A DNA stretch of 64,000 bases. It comes from CAWAWP01 sp963841205 (GTDB lineage: Bacteria > Chloroflexota > Ktedonobacteria > Ktedonobacterales > JADMIN01). The stretch covers positions 372,001-436,000 of the forward strand of contig CAWJCH010000015.1 in assembly GCA_963841205.1 (NCBI GenBank), written 5' to 3'. Shown here in pieces: positions 51,531 to 60,261 of the stretch. The position numbers and the translations under genes were made by a program. The notes under the pieces were generated by a model. It was not told where the DNA came from, ran no database searches, and saw only the letters and a list, made by a program, of their open reading frames with translations. Within the stretch, counting starts at the first letter, position 1. The number at the start of each line of letters is the position of its first letter.

Positions 51531-53474
51531 ATGAAATTCGATGCACCACCAAACTCGTCGGCTCCTGCTGGGGTCATTCCTACAGGCGCCAAGCGTGCCA
51601 TCATATACTGCCGTGTCTCCTCGCCGGGCCAGAAAGAGAACGGGTCCCTCGATGAGCAAGAGGCGAGATGCAGGGCGTGGTGCGTCGAGCATGACTGCGA
51701 GGTTGTCGCTGTCTACCATGAGGTCTATAGCGGCGAGGACATCGATCGGCCCGAGCTCGAGACTGTGATGCAGCAAATCAAAGCAGGCGGGATAGATACG
51801 GTTGTCGTCGACAAAGTAGACCGATTCTCCCGCGCAGATCCGGCTATTACCGCCTACATCATGGTGGAAGCGGAGCAGTATGGCGCGAGTGTGGAGTTCG
51901 TCGAAGTACAAGACGACTCATTTGAGGGCCAGATCCTGCGTGCCGTATTGTCCATCGTCGCGCGCGTTGAGCACAACCGAATAAAAGAGCGCGTGAGTGC
52001 TGGTAAGCGCCGGCGCGTGCTCGGCGACCCAGAAAAAGGCCGCCCTCCTCGGCTGCTTCCAGGGAATGTGCCGAAATACGGCTGGAAGTACCGAGATGAC
52101 GAGAAGTCAGCCTATGATCTCGATCCGCATCAAGCGAGTGTAATGACGCGGATCTATCGCGAACTAGGCGACGACGGTCGAAGCCTCAATGCGATCTGCA
52201 GGGACTTGGAAAATGAAGGCGAACTTCCGCCGACGGCTTCCCTAGTCGCCGAGGGCTACAAGATTGGCGGCCGCAAAGTAAGCCCACACTGGCATCCTTC
52301 GAGCATTGCACGGATGCTTAAGGAACCCTGCTACTGGGGCGAGGCGGTGGCGTATCGCTACGAAGCGTTCGAAGGTAGCAAGCGCGATCCTCATACCAAC
52401 CGCATTAGAAAGAAGAAGCGGACGCGGTACCGCGACCCTGTGAGCGAGATGGTCGTGCAGTACCCTCAGGAAATTTGGCCTCCTATCGTACCCAAGGAAT
52501 TGGCGATGCGCGCTATCGCGCGCCTTCGAAAAAACAAATTGGATTCGGAACGTAATCTCAAGCATACGGACGTATCGTTCCTCAGAGCTGGTCTTGCGCT
52601 CTGTGGGTATTGTGGTGGTCATCTTAACGTGCACGCGCACCAGACGGTAAAGGATGGGCCAATTACCCTGCGGTTCGTCTGCGGGCAACATCGCGCGTAT
52701 TTGCGACGCCGCCCCGCTGCCAAACCGTGCCCTGCAATCACCCAATTCAGCGTCCGCGTACAACAACTCGAAGACGCCGCATGGGCATTCATTTTTGAGG
52801 CGATGCGCGATCCCCGACGGGTCCCCGACACCTACGAACGCCTTACTGCACGGGAGGCCACCGTGCGCGCTCAGCAAGGGGAAAGAAGCGACCGACTCAA
52901 GAAACTCATCAGCGACGCGATCGGTCGACGTGACGAATACATGCGTGCCGTCGGGTTGACTCATGACGCCGAAATGAAGATGGGATACATGCGCCTTGCT
53001 GAGGAACAGAACGCGCAGACGCGTTCTTGGCAGAGCGAACTCGATCGCGTCGAGCATGACATGAATCGGGAACTTGCCGAGACTGAGGCCGTTCGCTCTG
53101 CCATTACCGAGATCAATTCGCAGACCGTACGGCTCTTGCGGATGGACACGGCAGATCGGCGACGCCTTGCCGAGTCGCTCGGGGTGCGGGTGGTCGTCTA
53201 TCGCGACTCACACGAACCCTGGTTCTTCCTCGTCAGCGATCTGCCTGGTATGATGGCGATGTGGAAAGCGCGTCGGCACCAGCGGGCACCGGTCGAGCCT
53301 GTGCGATTCAGTGATGAAGAGGTTGCAGGCCTGACGGCAGATTGGACAGACGACGATCCCGGTCACGTGGTGTACAGAGATGCGGTCTCTAAGTGGACCG
53401 CACCCGTCCCCACGCGCTCTATTGGCGCGACGGCGCAACCGCGCGAGAAGCGTGCTCCCGCCTCCGTGCGCTAA
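51531..53474 (+). CDS. Large serine recombinase (site-specific integrase)
   Basis: Protein of 647 aa. The resolvase/invertase catalytic domain (about 22-165) has the nucleophile Ser30 in YCRVSSPGQ, then SGEDIDRPELETVMQQIKAG, VVDKVDRFSRADPAITAYI and AVLSIVARVEHNRIKERV. The recombinase DNA-binding domain follows (SLNAICRDLENEGELPPTAS), then a zinc-ribbon with C-G-Y-C-G-G-H, a long coiled coil (about 440-545) and the C-terminal VRVVVYRDSHEPWFFLVSDL. GGAGGT seven bases before the ATG. The gene is intact. Its last 28 codons, from KWTAP, share the 14-bp repeat with fabH and probably represent the original fabH tail captured on integration. Confidence 0.92.
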   Translation: MKFDAPPNSSAPAGVIPTGAKRAIIYCRVSSPGQKENGSLDEQEARCRAWCVEHDCEVVAVYHEVYSGEDIDRPELETVMQQIKAGGIDTVVVDKVDRFSRADPAITAYIMVEAEQYGASVEFVEVQDDSFEGQILRAVLSIVARVEHNRIKERVSAGKRRRVLGDPEKGRPPRLLPGNVPKYGWKYRDDEKSAYDLDPHQASVMTRIYRELGDDGRSLNAICRDLENEGELPPTASLVAEGYKIGGRKVSPHWHPSSIARMLKEPCYWGEAVAYRYEAFEGSKRDPHTNRIRKKKRTRYRDPVSEMVVQYPQEIWPPIVPKELAMRAIARLRKNKLDSERNLKHTDVSFLRAGLALCGYCGGHLNVHAHQTVKDGPITLRFVCGQHRAYLRRRPAAKPCPAITQFSVRVQQLEDAAWAFIFEAMRDPRRVPDTYERLTAREATVRAQQGERSDRLKKLISDAIGRRDEYMRAVGLTHDAEMKMGYMRLAEEQNAQTRSWQSELDRVEHDMNRELAETEAVRSAITEINSQTVRLLRMDTADRRRLAESLGVRVVVYRDSHEPWFFLVSDLPGMMAMWKARRHQRAPVEPVRFSDEEVAGLTADWTDDDPGHVVYRDAVSKWTAPVPTRSIGATAQPREKRAPASVR

Positions 53475-53592
53475 CTCTGCACGGGGTTTCCGGCTCATCC
53501 AAATCCTACGCGCGTGCGCTATGCTCTGTCGGTGCTACACGCGGACGGGCTCTGCGTATCCGTAACCTCATCATTTTCAGGAGATCAATCGT

Positions 53593-53955
53593 ATGGGACT
53601 CCGCCCGACGCAGATGATTCTGCGCACCACCTTCGTCATCAACCTGATCCTCGGTATCGCCTTCTGGACTGGGCACGAGAACCAGACCGTGAAGGGCATC
53701 CACATGCTCCTCGGCATCGTCTTCGTGGCAGCCCTGTTTTGGTTCGGCGCGGCCCAAGCGATGCGCGGCGGCAGTCTCGCCATCACGGCGGGCACGTTCG
53801 TCATCGGTCTCGCGCTCGCCGTCGTCGGCCTGACGCAAGAGGGCATCGATACAGGATGGATCAAGGTGGTTCATCTTCTCCTCGCGGTCCTCGCGATCGG
53901 GCTTGCCGAGATGGCCGGGGCGCGTACCAATCGGATAAACGCCAGCAAGGCATAG
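53593..53955 (+). CDS. Small four-helix membrane protein
   Basis: Protein of 120 aa with four evenly spaced hydrophobic helices (FVINLILGIAFWTGHEN, IHMLLGIVFVAALFWFGAAQ, LAITAGTFVIGLALAVVGLT, VVHLLLAVLAIGLAEMAGAR). The two Gly-rich helical halves look like an internal repeat. Not recognised as a named family. AGGAG lies 8 bases before the ATG. Without the proposed insertion it would follow fabH by about 120 bases and could have been its downstream neighbour. Confidence 0.75.
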   Translation: MGLRPTQMILRTTFVINLILGIAFWTGHENQTVKGIHMLLGIVFVAALFWFGAAQAMRGGSLAITAGTFVIGLALAVVGLTQEGIDTGWIKVVHLLLAVLAIGLAEMAGARTNRINASKA

Positions 53956-54002
53956 TCGAAGATCTCGCCAGGCTACCCGCTCCGTCGCCCCAAGTTCTAG
54001 AG

Positions 54003-55267
54003 GTGAGCGCGGCGCGTTTTGAGGTCAGATGCCGCGGGCGTAAACCGCGCGGGCTGGGTACGGATGACTCGTTCACCGTGCGGACGGTAGTGGTCGGCAA
54101 CCGCATCAGCGTCCGCGCCGCCCGGACGGAGCGTAGCTTCGTCGCCGAACTGGAGCGCATCGTCGGCATGGCCGCCCCGCATCTTTCGTCAGATGCGCCG
54201 AATCTCCTCGTGCTCGCCGAGCTCCTCGGGGTGCCCGCCGCGCTGTGTGGGCTGCGAGCATGGCCTGCGCGCCAGGCACGCACCTCGGAGTCCGCGCTCG
54301 CCCTGCTGGTGCTGGCCTACCTGCCGCGCGTGCTGCGGGTTCGTCGCCGCTGGAAGGGCATCTCGCTGGCGCGTGCGCTGCTCCTGGCGCGAGCCGATGC
54401 CCTCTACCATCCCTTCGTCGAGGCCCTCTCGCGGCTCGCGAGCAGCACCGCACGCACATCGTGGCGACCACGATCGCCCCGCGCATCCGCTTCTCGCGCC
54501 GTGTGTTCGATGCTCTGCGCTGGGGCGATATCAGCGCCCGCGGCGTCTACCTCGCCGATGGACCCGAGGTCTACAACGCCGCGCTCGTGTTCGGTCCCGA
54601 TGGTGCCCTGCTCGGTCGCGTCGACAAAGTCCACCTCACCAGCAGCGAGGTGGAGACCCTCGACCTGACGCCGGGTCGCATGGAAGATGTCCGCGTGATA
54701 CGGACGAGCGCGGGTTGCCTCGGCGTCGCCATCAGCCTGGATGCTTTCACACCAGATTTCTGCCAGCACCCACACGCACAACACGCCGAGATCGTCGTGC
54801 AGCCTGACTCAAACGACATGCCGTGGGCCGGCGCCAGCGCGCGCAATAACTGGCAGCCTGCCGAGTGGCTTGGCTCCGTTCTCGGCTCGATCCAGCCCGC
54901 CTACCCGAACTTGCGTTACAACGTCTGCGCAATGCAGACCGGTAACTTCTTCGACGTCACCTTCGACGGCCAATCGAGCATTACGTCGAAATCCGACACA
55001 CCATCGGACCCACGCGACCGCGAGCGTACATTCGTCGGTATTGATGCCTACGTTCACCCCGATACGGGCGAGCCGCTGCTGGGCACGATGTTGGCTGTCT
55101 CGCCGTGGATCGCGCCCGATCCGGTCGTTGCCGAGTCCGAACTCCGTTTGGAGGAACGTCGAGCACGGTTGGCGGCGGAGGGGCGCGAGCTGCTTCCGGG
55201 CGGCCGCCGCGTCAACCAGTCTTGCGAATCCGTGATCTTGGCCGATCTCTCCGTGCGCAACGCATGA
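54003..55267 (+). pseudogene. Carbon-nitrogen hydrolase (nitrilase-like), frameshifted and lacking the Cys
   Basis: The first part (VVGNRISVRAARTERSFVAE, then APNLLVLAELLGVPAALCGL, with the nitrilase Glu in LAELLG) is in the frame from about 54003 to 54430. The rest (HIVATTIAPRIRFSRRVFDA, ALVFGPDGALLGRVDKVHLT with the catalytic Lys, then NLRYNVCAMQTGNFFDVTFD) is in another frame to 55267. The nucleophile position reads GVAISLDAF, with Ser (AGC at 54734-54736) where active enzymes have Cys. Frameshift plus loss of the nucleophile suggest a non-functional gene, although Cys-less homologues may exist. The start (GTG at 54003) is tentative. Confidence 0.68.
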
Positions 55268-55324
55268 GCACGGTAAAATGCTTGGTGACGTGAGCGCCAA
55301 TTGCGTTAGCGGGGAGCGCGGAAG

Positions 55325-56419
55325 ATGCAGGACGAAATCGTGATGCTCGAAGATAACACCGCAGAGGTGCTCGCGAACTGGGGGCTGAAGCCCGGCGACG
55401 TTGAAACCGTCGGCTTCGTCAAGGGCAGCCTCGAAGGCCTCGCTCGCCCGATCGTGGGCATCGGTGGCGCGCGCTACGTGGTTCGCCGACAGCCGCGCGA
55501 TTTGACCGAGGCCGACACGCTTTTCCGACACAGCTTCATGCGTCACCTAGGTGCACGCGGCCTGCCGGTTCCCGAGTTGCTGCCCAGGCCCGGTGGCTTC
55601 AGCTACGCCGTGGTCGAGGACGGCATCTACGAGCTACAAGGCTGGAGTGAGGGGCGGCGCTACACCACCGGGGATCCCGACGAAGCGGAAATGCGGGAAG
55701 CCGCCGCATCCCGCCTTGGCGCGCTCCACCAAGCCTCGGCGGAATTTAAGTGGCAGCCGCACCGCTGGCCCGACGATCGCTCCTCGCTCGCCGTGACGCA
55801 GGCCTACATCGCGCTGATTCGCCAGCGGTCGGAGGAATCCGAATTGCCGCCGAGCGTCGCGCAGGGCCTCGCGCGGGTGGCGGAGGGCTGCGAAGCTCGG
55901 CTCGACGCGGCGATCAATGCGCTTGAAGCGGCGCCGCGTCCGCCGGAGCTGCACATCCACGGCGACTTCCAGCCGCACAACCTCGCATTCGCGCCGGGCG
56001 TCGGGCAAGGGCTCGCCGCGATCTACGACTTTGACGCCGCGCGTTACGAGCGGCGCGTCGACGAGCTGGCCTATGCGCTGCTCTACTTCGCCGGTGCGCG
56101 CTGGGATGAGGACATGACGGTGACGCCCCCGCTCGTCGATGAGGGGTTAGACGTGCTCGCGGCGCATCGCTTCCTCGCCGCGTATGGGACCGAGGCGCCA
56201 CCCGCCGAGGGGGAGGCGCGGCTACTCGCCGACGCGTTGACGCTCGCCTTCCCGCTCGTCTTCGCCAACGGCATCGCCGAAGACCTCGTCTTTCACGACG
56301 ATTTCGACGGCGAGCCAAACGAGGAAGACGCGCTGGCGCGGCTGCAGTGGGCCGACGCATTCTGGCTCTGGCTCGATCGCTATCGCGACTCGCTAGCGCA
56401 TGCCTGGGAAAACGTATAA
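55325..56419 (+). CDS. Aminoglycoside phosphotransferase-superfamily kinase
   Basis: Protein of 364 aa with the APH/choline-kinase fold. The nucleotide-binding N lobe includes GGARYVVRRQPRDLTEADTL. The catalytic loop is HIHGDFQPHNLAF and the metal-binding loop AIYDFDAARYERRVDELAYA. The arrangement is close to homoserine-kinase-II-like and antibiotic-kinase-like proteins; the substrate cannot be told from sequence. GGAAG immediately precedes the ATG at 55325, and a TAAAAT box lies about 50 bases upstream. It is followed 35 bases later by an SDR gene whose -10 box overlaps its stop codon. Confidence 0.82.
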   Translation: MQDEIVMLEDNTAEVLANWGLKPGDVETVGFVKGSLEGLARPIVGIGGARYVVRRQPRDLTEADTLFRHSFMRHLGARGLPVPELLPRPGGFSYAVVEDGIYELQGWSEGRRYTTGDPDEAEMREAAASRLGALHQASAEFKWQPHRWPDDRSSLAVTQAYIALIRQRSEESELPPSVAQGLARVAEGCEARLDAAINALEAAPRPPELHIHGDFQPHNLAFAPGVGQGLAAIYDFDAARYERRVDELAYALLYFAGARWDEDMTVTPPLVDEGLDVLAAHRFLAAYGTEAPPAEGEARLLADALTLAFPLVFANGIAEDLVFHDDFDGEPNEEDALARLQWADAFWLWLDRYRDSLAHAWENV

Positions 56420-56420
56420 T
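56415..56420 (+). promoter_or_regulatory. Putative -10 box of the SDR gene
   Basis: TATAAT overlaps the stop codon of the upstream kinase gene, 34 bases before the ATG at 56455. No clear -35; the box is perfect and well placed. Confidence 0.5.
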
Positions 56421-56454
56421 GCCGCCAGAACGGTCTAATTGAGGGGAAAGTGTC

Positions 56455-57222
56455 ATGACGCAACCTTCCGAAGAAAGTCAGTCGCTCAAGGGCCAGGTAG
56501 CCCTCATCACCGGCGCGACCGCTGGCATCGGTGCCGCCGTCGCCAACGCGTTCCTCAATGCGGGCGCGGACCTCATCGCCGTGGCACGGCGCGATGATCG
56601 GTTGAATGCATTGGTCCAGCGCGCGGAGCAGTTGGGGCAACACTGCGTGGTCGTCACGGGCGATGTGCGCGACGAAGCCACCGCGCAGAACGCCGTTGAG
56701 GCAGCGGTCCGCAACTTCAGCCAGCTCGACATCCTCGTCAACAACGCCGGCGTCGGCATCTACAAGCTGATTGAGGACACCTCCGCCGCTGACTTCGACA
56801 CGATGATGGACACCAACATGCGCGGCACCTTCCTCTTCACGCGCTATGCCGTGCCGGTCATGCTGCGCCAGGCCTCCGGCACCATCGTCAATGTAGCCTC
56901 GATGGCCGGCGTGATGGGCTTCCCCAACGAGGCGGTCTATTGCGCCTCCAAATTCGCCCAGGTCGGCTTCACACAGGCGCTCGACCGCGAGCTGCGGCCC
57001 AAGGGCATCAAGGTCGGCGTCGTCTGCCCCGGCGGCGTCAAGACGGAGTTCGCGCTGGGCACGGGTCGTACCGAAGAGGGCGTCGCCGAGTCGCAGATGC
57101 TCGAGGCCGAGGACGTCGCGCGCTCGGTGATGCTGATGGTCACGCAGCCGCCGCACTCGCGTATTTTAGAGATTCGCATGCGCCCGATGGTCGAGCCGCT
57201 CGCCGGCAGGGACCTCGAATAG
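56455..57222 (+). CDS. Short-chain dehydrogenase/reductase
   Basis: Protein of 255 aa, classical SDR. Cofactor motif TGATAGIGAAV (T-G-x3-G-x-G) near residue 20, structural NNAGVG, catalytic Ser in VNVASMAGVMG, and Tyr/Lys in YCASKFAQVGF. The Arg in VARRDDRLN after beta-2 suggests NADPH preference. The substrate is unknown; the overall sequence resembles the general 3-oxoacyl-ACP-reductase-like group. GGGGAAAG lies upstream of the ATG. A Gfo/Idh/MocA oxidoreductase gene follows after 49 bases in the same direction. Confidence 0.88.
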   Translation: MTQPSEESQSLKGQVALITGATAGIGAAVANAFLNAGADLIAVARRDDRLNALVQRAEQLGQHCVVVTGDVRDEATAQNAVEAAVRNFSQLDILVNNAGVGIYKLIEDTSAADFDTMMDTNMRGTFLFTRYAVPVMLRQASGTIVNVASMAGVMGFPNEAVYCASKFAQVGFTQALDRELRPKGIKVGVVCPGGVKTEFALGTGRTEEGVAESQMLEAEDVARSVMLMVTQPPHSRILEIRMRPMVEPLAGRDLE

Positions 57223-57271
57223 ATAATCCCGTTGAAACTGAACGATAGCTGACTCGAAGGTGGGTGAGGCT

Positions 57272-58369
57272 GTGACGACGGAGCAATCCCCGGCATCCCG
57301 CGATCAACTAAACGTCGCGTTGATCGGTTATGGTCTGGCGGGGAGCGTCTTCCACGCCCCTCTGATAGCCTCGACGCCCGGTCTGCGGGTCGCGGCCATC
57401 GTCACGTCGAATCCAGAGCGGCAGGCCCAGGCGGCGCGGGATTTCCCCGACGCCGCTATCCTTCCCAACGCCGAGGTCGTCTGGGCCGACGCGAAAAGCT
57501 ACGATCTAGCGGTTATCGCGACGGTCAATCGTGCCCACGTGCCGCAAGCGGTCGCCTCGCTCGAAGCGGGTCTGCCGGTGGTGGTAGATAAGCCCGTGGC
57601 GGCGTCCGTAGCGCAGGCGGAGTCGATTCTCGCGGCCAGCCGGCGCACGGGCAAGCTCTTCACCGTCTTCCAGAACCGTCGTTGGGACAACGATTTCCTC
57701 ACGTTGCGGAAACTGCTCGACGGAGACCTTCTCGGGCGCATCACGCGCTTCGAGTCGCGATACGAGCGCTGGCGTCCCGTGCCGCGCGCCGACGCGTGGC
57801 GCGAGCGCGGCAATCCCGAGGAGGGCGGCGGGCTGCTCCTCGATCTCGGCAGCCACGTCGTCGATCAGTCGATGCAGCTCTTCGGCCTGCCAAGTGAAGT
57901 GTACGCCGAGGTGGAGAAGCGTCGCGACGGCGTCGCCGTGGATGACGACACCTTCATCGCGCTGCACTTCCCTGGCGGCGTGCGCGCGCACCTTTGGGTC
58001 AGCGCGGTGGCCCCGCTGTTGGGGCCGCGCTTCCGCGTGCTCGGCTTGAACGGCGCCTACGAGAAGTACGGCATCGATCCGCAGGAAGACGTGCTGCGCG
58101 TCGGCGGGCGACCTGGCGATGAAGGTTGGGGCATCGAGCCGAGCAGCCTCCGCGGTCGTCTCCTCACCGAGGTGCAGGGCGTCCACATCGACGGCCAGGT
58201 CGAGACGCTGCCCGGCGCGTACGAGCAGTTCTATGCGCAGCTTCGTGACGCACTGCTCCACGGCGGGGCGCCGCCTGTCGCCCCCGAAGACTCAATCAAC
58301 GCCCTCCGCGTGATCGAGGCCGCCCGCCGGAGCGCTGACAGTCGTACAGTCGTGTCGCTCTCCTGGTAG
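57272..58369 (+). CDS. Gfo/Idh/MocA-family oxidoreductase
   Basis: Protein of about 365 aa. An N-terminal Rossmann fold (LNVALIGYGLAGSVFHAPLI) binds NAD(P). DKPVAASVAQAESIL carries the conserved E/D-K-P motif with the catalytic Lys, and FQNRRWDNDFLTLRKLLDG plus EEGGGLLLDLGSHVVDQSMQ belong to the C-terminal alpha/beta domain with the conserved G-G-G-x-L-x-D-x-G-x-H. These enzymes oxidise or reduce sugars and sugar derivatives; the substrate is not predictable. The GTG at 57272 has GGTGAGG upstream; a GTG at 57260 has none. Confidence 0.88.
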   Translation: MTTEQSPASRDQLNVALIGYGLAGSVFHAPLIASTPGLRVAAIVTSNPERQAQAARDFPDAAILPNAEVVWADAKSYDLAVIATVNRAHVPQAVASLEAGLPVVVDKPVAASVAQAESILAASRRTGKLFTVFQNRRWDNDFLTLRKLLDGDLLGRITRFESRYERWRPVPRADAWRERGNPEEGGGLLLDLGSHVVDQSMQLFGLPSEVYAEVEKRRDGVAVDDDTFIALHFPGGVRAHLWVSAVAPLLGPRFRVLGLNGAYEKYGIDPQEDVLRVGGRPGDEGWGIEPSSLRGRLLTEVQGVHIDGQVETLPGAYEQFYAQLRDALLHGGAPPVAPEDSINALRVIEAARRSADSRTVVSLSW

Positions 58370-58759
58370 CAGTCGGCCCCAGCGGTCAACCTACCGCGGG
58401 GTTCGCCGCGCTGTCGGGCCGTTGGCGCTTCGCCAGCTGGACAATTAAGCGGTCCGTGCGCAGCAAGGAAAGCGGCACAGGCACGCCAGAACCATCGCTT
58501 CGCCTATATTGGGCGCGTCTCGACTGGCCGGCTTCGCAGTCGTGACGATGCGGCTACCGAGGTTGGCGGCGGTGTCGCAGAGCGACAATCGGCCCACGGC
58601 TGTCGAGACAAACGCCGCGCAGCAGCTCCTATGTTGGCGAAAATCGCGAATCGGCGCCTGGCACAGAACCTGCATTTCCCTAATCATCATCTCGTCGCTA
58701 TGATGAGATGGATTCGAGAGCCGGCGCAAGCGCGCCGTTCTCCGAAGGAGGGAGTCTGC
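58370..58759. other. Intergenic stretch, no gene seen
   Basis: About 390 bases with no supported reading frame. A TATGAT box at 58699-58704, 55 bases before the next ATG, may be the promoter of the GlsB-like gene. Confidence 0.45.
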
Positions 58760-59032
58760 ATGGTTGGCACTTTCATCGTGTGGATCATCGTCGGCGCGAT
58801 CGGTGGATGGCTGGCGAGCCTCGTCGTGCATGGCAGCGGACTCGGTCTCGGCGGCGATATCGTCGTGGGCATCATCGGTGGCATCATCGGCGGGCTGATC
58901 GTTTCCGCCCTTGGTGGTACCGGTGTCTCCGGATTGAACATCTGGAGCATCGTCGTCGCCTTTATAGGCGCCGTCATCCTTCTGCTCCTCGTGCGGGCAT
59001 TCACCGGCGGGCGAACCCGTTCAACGCTCTAG
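58760..59032 (+). CDS. GlsB/YeaQ/YmgE-type membrane protein
   Basis: Protein of 90 aa, family once called transglycosylase-associated protein. Three glycine-rich membrane helices with the hallmark IIVGAIGGWLASLVVHG and GDIVVGIIGGIIGGLIVSAL text. These small inner-membrane proteins are often stress-induced; their molecular role is unresolved. AAGGAGGG nine bases before the ATG is an excellent ribosome site. A clear terminator follows 35 bases downstream, so it is probably monocistronic. Confidence 0.9.
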   Translation: MVGTFIVWIIVGAIGGWLASLVVHGSGLGLGGDIVVGIIGGIIGGLIVSALGGTGVSGLNIWSIVVAFIGAVILLLLVRAFTGGRTRSTL

Positions 59033-59067
59033 CACACCGTGAATGACACAGTCCACTGACATTCACA

Positions 59068-59105
59068 CGCGCCGCCGAGGTTCTCCCCCGGCGGCGCGCC
59101 TTTTG
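59068..59105 (+). terminator. Intrinsic terminator after the GlsB-like gene
   Basis: GCGCCGCCG and CGGCGGCGC (stem spanning 59069-59097) form a 9-bp GC stem around an 11-base loop, followed within three bases by TTTT. Confidence 0.75.
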
Positions 59106-59535
59106 GCAATCGGCAACTCTCCTACTCCCTCGATCATCACTTTTTTCCCGACAGCGCACATGAGAAAACTGTTACCAACGACACTGAACATCGCGCCATT
59201 TTCGCGCTACGATATCCGCAGAGAGGTCGAACAGACGACCGATCGGGACTCTCCGGCTCCTCCATCTTCCAGTGGAAGGATACGGTGTCGACCCGATAAT
59301 CGGGGCAGCTGGAGGTGTGGCGGGCAGCGAGGCGCGTCCATGCATCGGCATCGCAACTTTGTGAAATATGGTTCGTATTCCCATTGGGAGCGCGCATCCG
59401 CGATCGCCAGGTGATCGCGCAGGTGCTCCTGGCGGACCGGCCCTTCCGAGCTCTCGCGACACCGCGACGCAATGTCCGGAGAAGTTGCGAGTAGGCAGGG
59501 AATACGACAGCCGGAGCGCGAGAAGGAGGCCCAAG
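59106..59535. other. Intergenic stretch upstream of the sigma factor gene
   Basis: About 430 bases with no supported gene. It must contain the promoter of the ECF sigma operon, but no convincing promoter was picked out by eye. Confidence 0.45.
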
Positions 59536-60261
59536 GTGGTGGGAGCAGGCGGAGCCGCTGCCGTCGCTGGCAATGCCGCGGGAAGCGCGGTGGGCACACA
59601 AGCAGCATCCCAGGCCGGAACACCAATCCGATCTGCCGAGATGATCGAAGATATCAACCTCGTCCGGCGCACCCTCGGCGGCGATCAGCAAGCGTTTGCC
59701 GGCCTCGTCGAGAAGTATAAGGACTCCGTCTTCAACGTCGCATACCGCATGCTCGGCAACGCGAGCGAGGCGGAGGACGTCGCCCAAGAGGCGTTCGTCC
59801 GCGCCTACACGCAGCTTCACACGTATAAAGATTCGCATCGCTTCAGCACATGGCTGCTCTCGATCGCGTCGCACCTCTCCATCGATCAACTGCGTCGCAG
59901 GCGTTTTCTGGCGCTTCCATTGGAGAATGTGCCCTTTCTCGAATGGATCGCCGATCTGAGCCTGGGCCCGGAAGAGTCCGCCCTTGCCGGCGAGACCTCG
60001 GACGAGATGCAGAAGGTCTTGGCCCTCTTGCCGACCAAGTATCGTGCCGTGCTCGTGCTGCGCTACTGGCACGACCTCTCGTATGAAGAGATCGCCGAGG
60101 TGCTGCATCTGACTCCGCCCCTCGTGAAGGCGCGGCTGCATCGCGCCCGCGAGCTCGTCGCGCGCCAGATGAAAGCGAGCGGCCTGGAGTTTCGCCTAGG
60201 GCGCGACGAGACGCCGGACGAGGCCGCGAACGGAGGACGACGCGTTGAGGCTGCCCGATAG
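59536..60261 (+). CDS. ECF-type RNA polymerase sigma factor
   Basis: Protein of 241 aa. After an Ala/Gly-rich leader of about 38 residues comes region 2 (FAGLVEKYKDSVFNVAYRML, then GNASEAEDVAQEAFVRAYTQ) and region 4 (LLPTKYRAVLVLRYWHDLSY, then EEIAEVLHLTPPLVKARLHR). This is a SigE/SigW-like ECF factor that directs a regulon in response to an envelope or other stress. The GTG at 59536 is preferred because AAGGAGG lies six bases upstream; the ATG at 59641 (MIEDINLVRR) would give the conventional length without the leader. It overlaps the next gene by 17 bases. Confidence 0.88.
   Translation: MVGAGGAAAVAGNAAGSAVGTQAASQAGTPIRSAEMIEDINLVRRTLGGDQQAFAGLVEKYKDSVFNVAYRMLGNASEAEDVAQEAFVRAYTQLHTYKDSHRFSTWLLSIASHLSIDQLRRRRFLALPLENVPFLEWIADLSLGPEESALAGETSDEMQKVLALLPTKYRAVLVLRYWHDLSYEEIAEVLHLTPPLVKARLHRARELVARQMKASGLEFRLGRDETPDEAANGGRRVEAAR

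Larger units (their letters stand above)
47509..53404. mobile_element. Putative integrative element bounded by a 14-bp direct repeat in fabH
   Basis: AAGTGGACCGCACC occurs at 47509-47522 (late fabH codons) and at 53391-53404 (last codons of the serine recombinase gene) in the same orientation and reading phase, followed in both by a similar T-x-CCCAC stretch. Between them lie a serine recombinase, a replication-initiator-like pseudogene, a DUF4331 pseudogene and a short IS605-like element, a typical integrative-plasmid content. Large serine recombinases place attP next to their own gene and often use gene 3' ends as attB. The two repeats are therefore proposed as attL and attR. Excision would rejoin fabH to the tail PVPTRSIG...ASVR ending at 53474. 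Confidence 0.6.
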
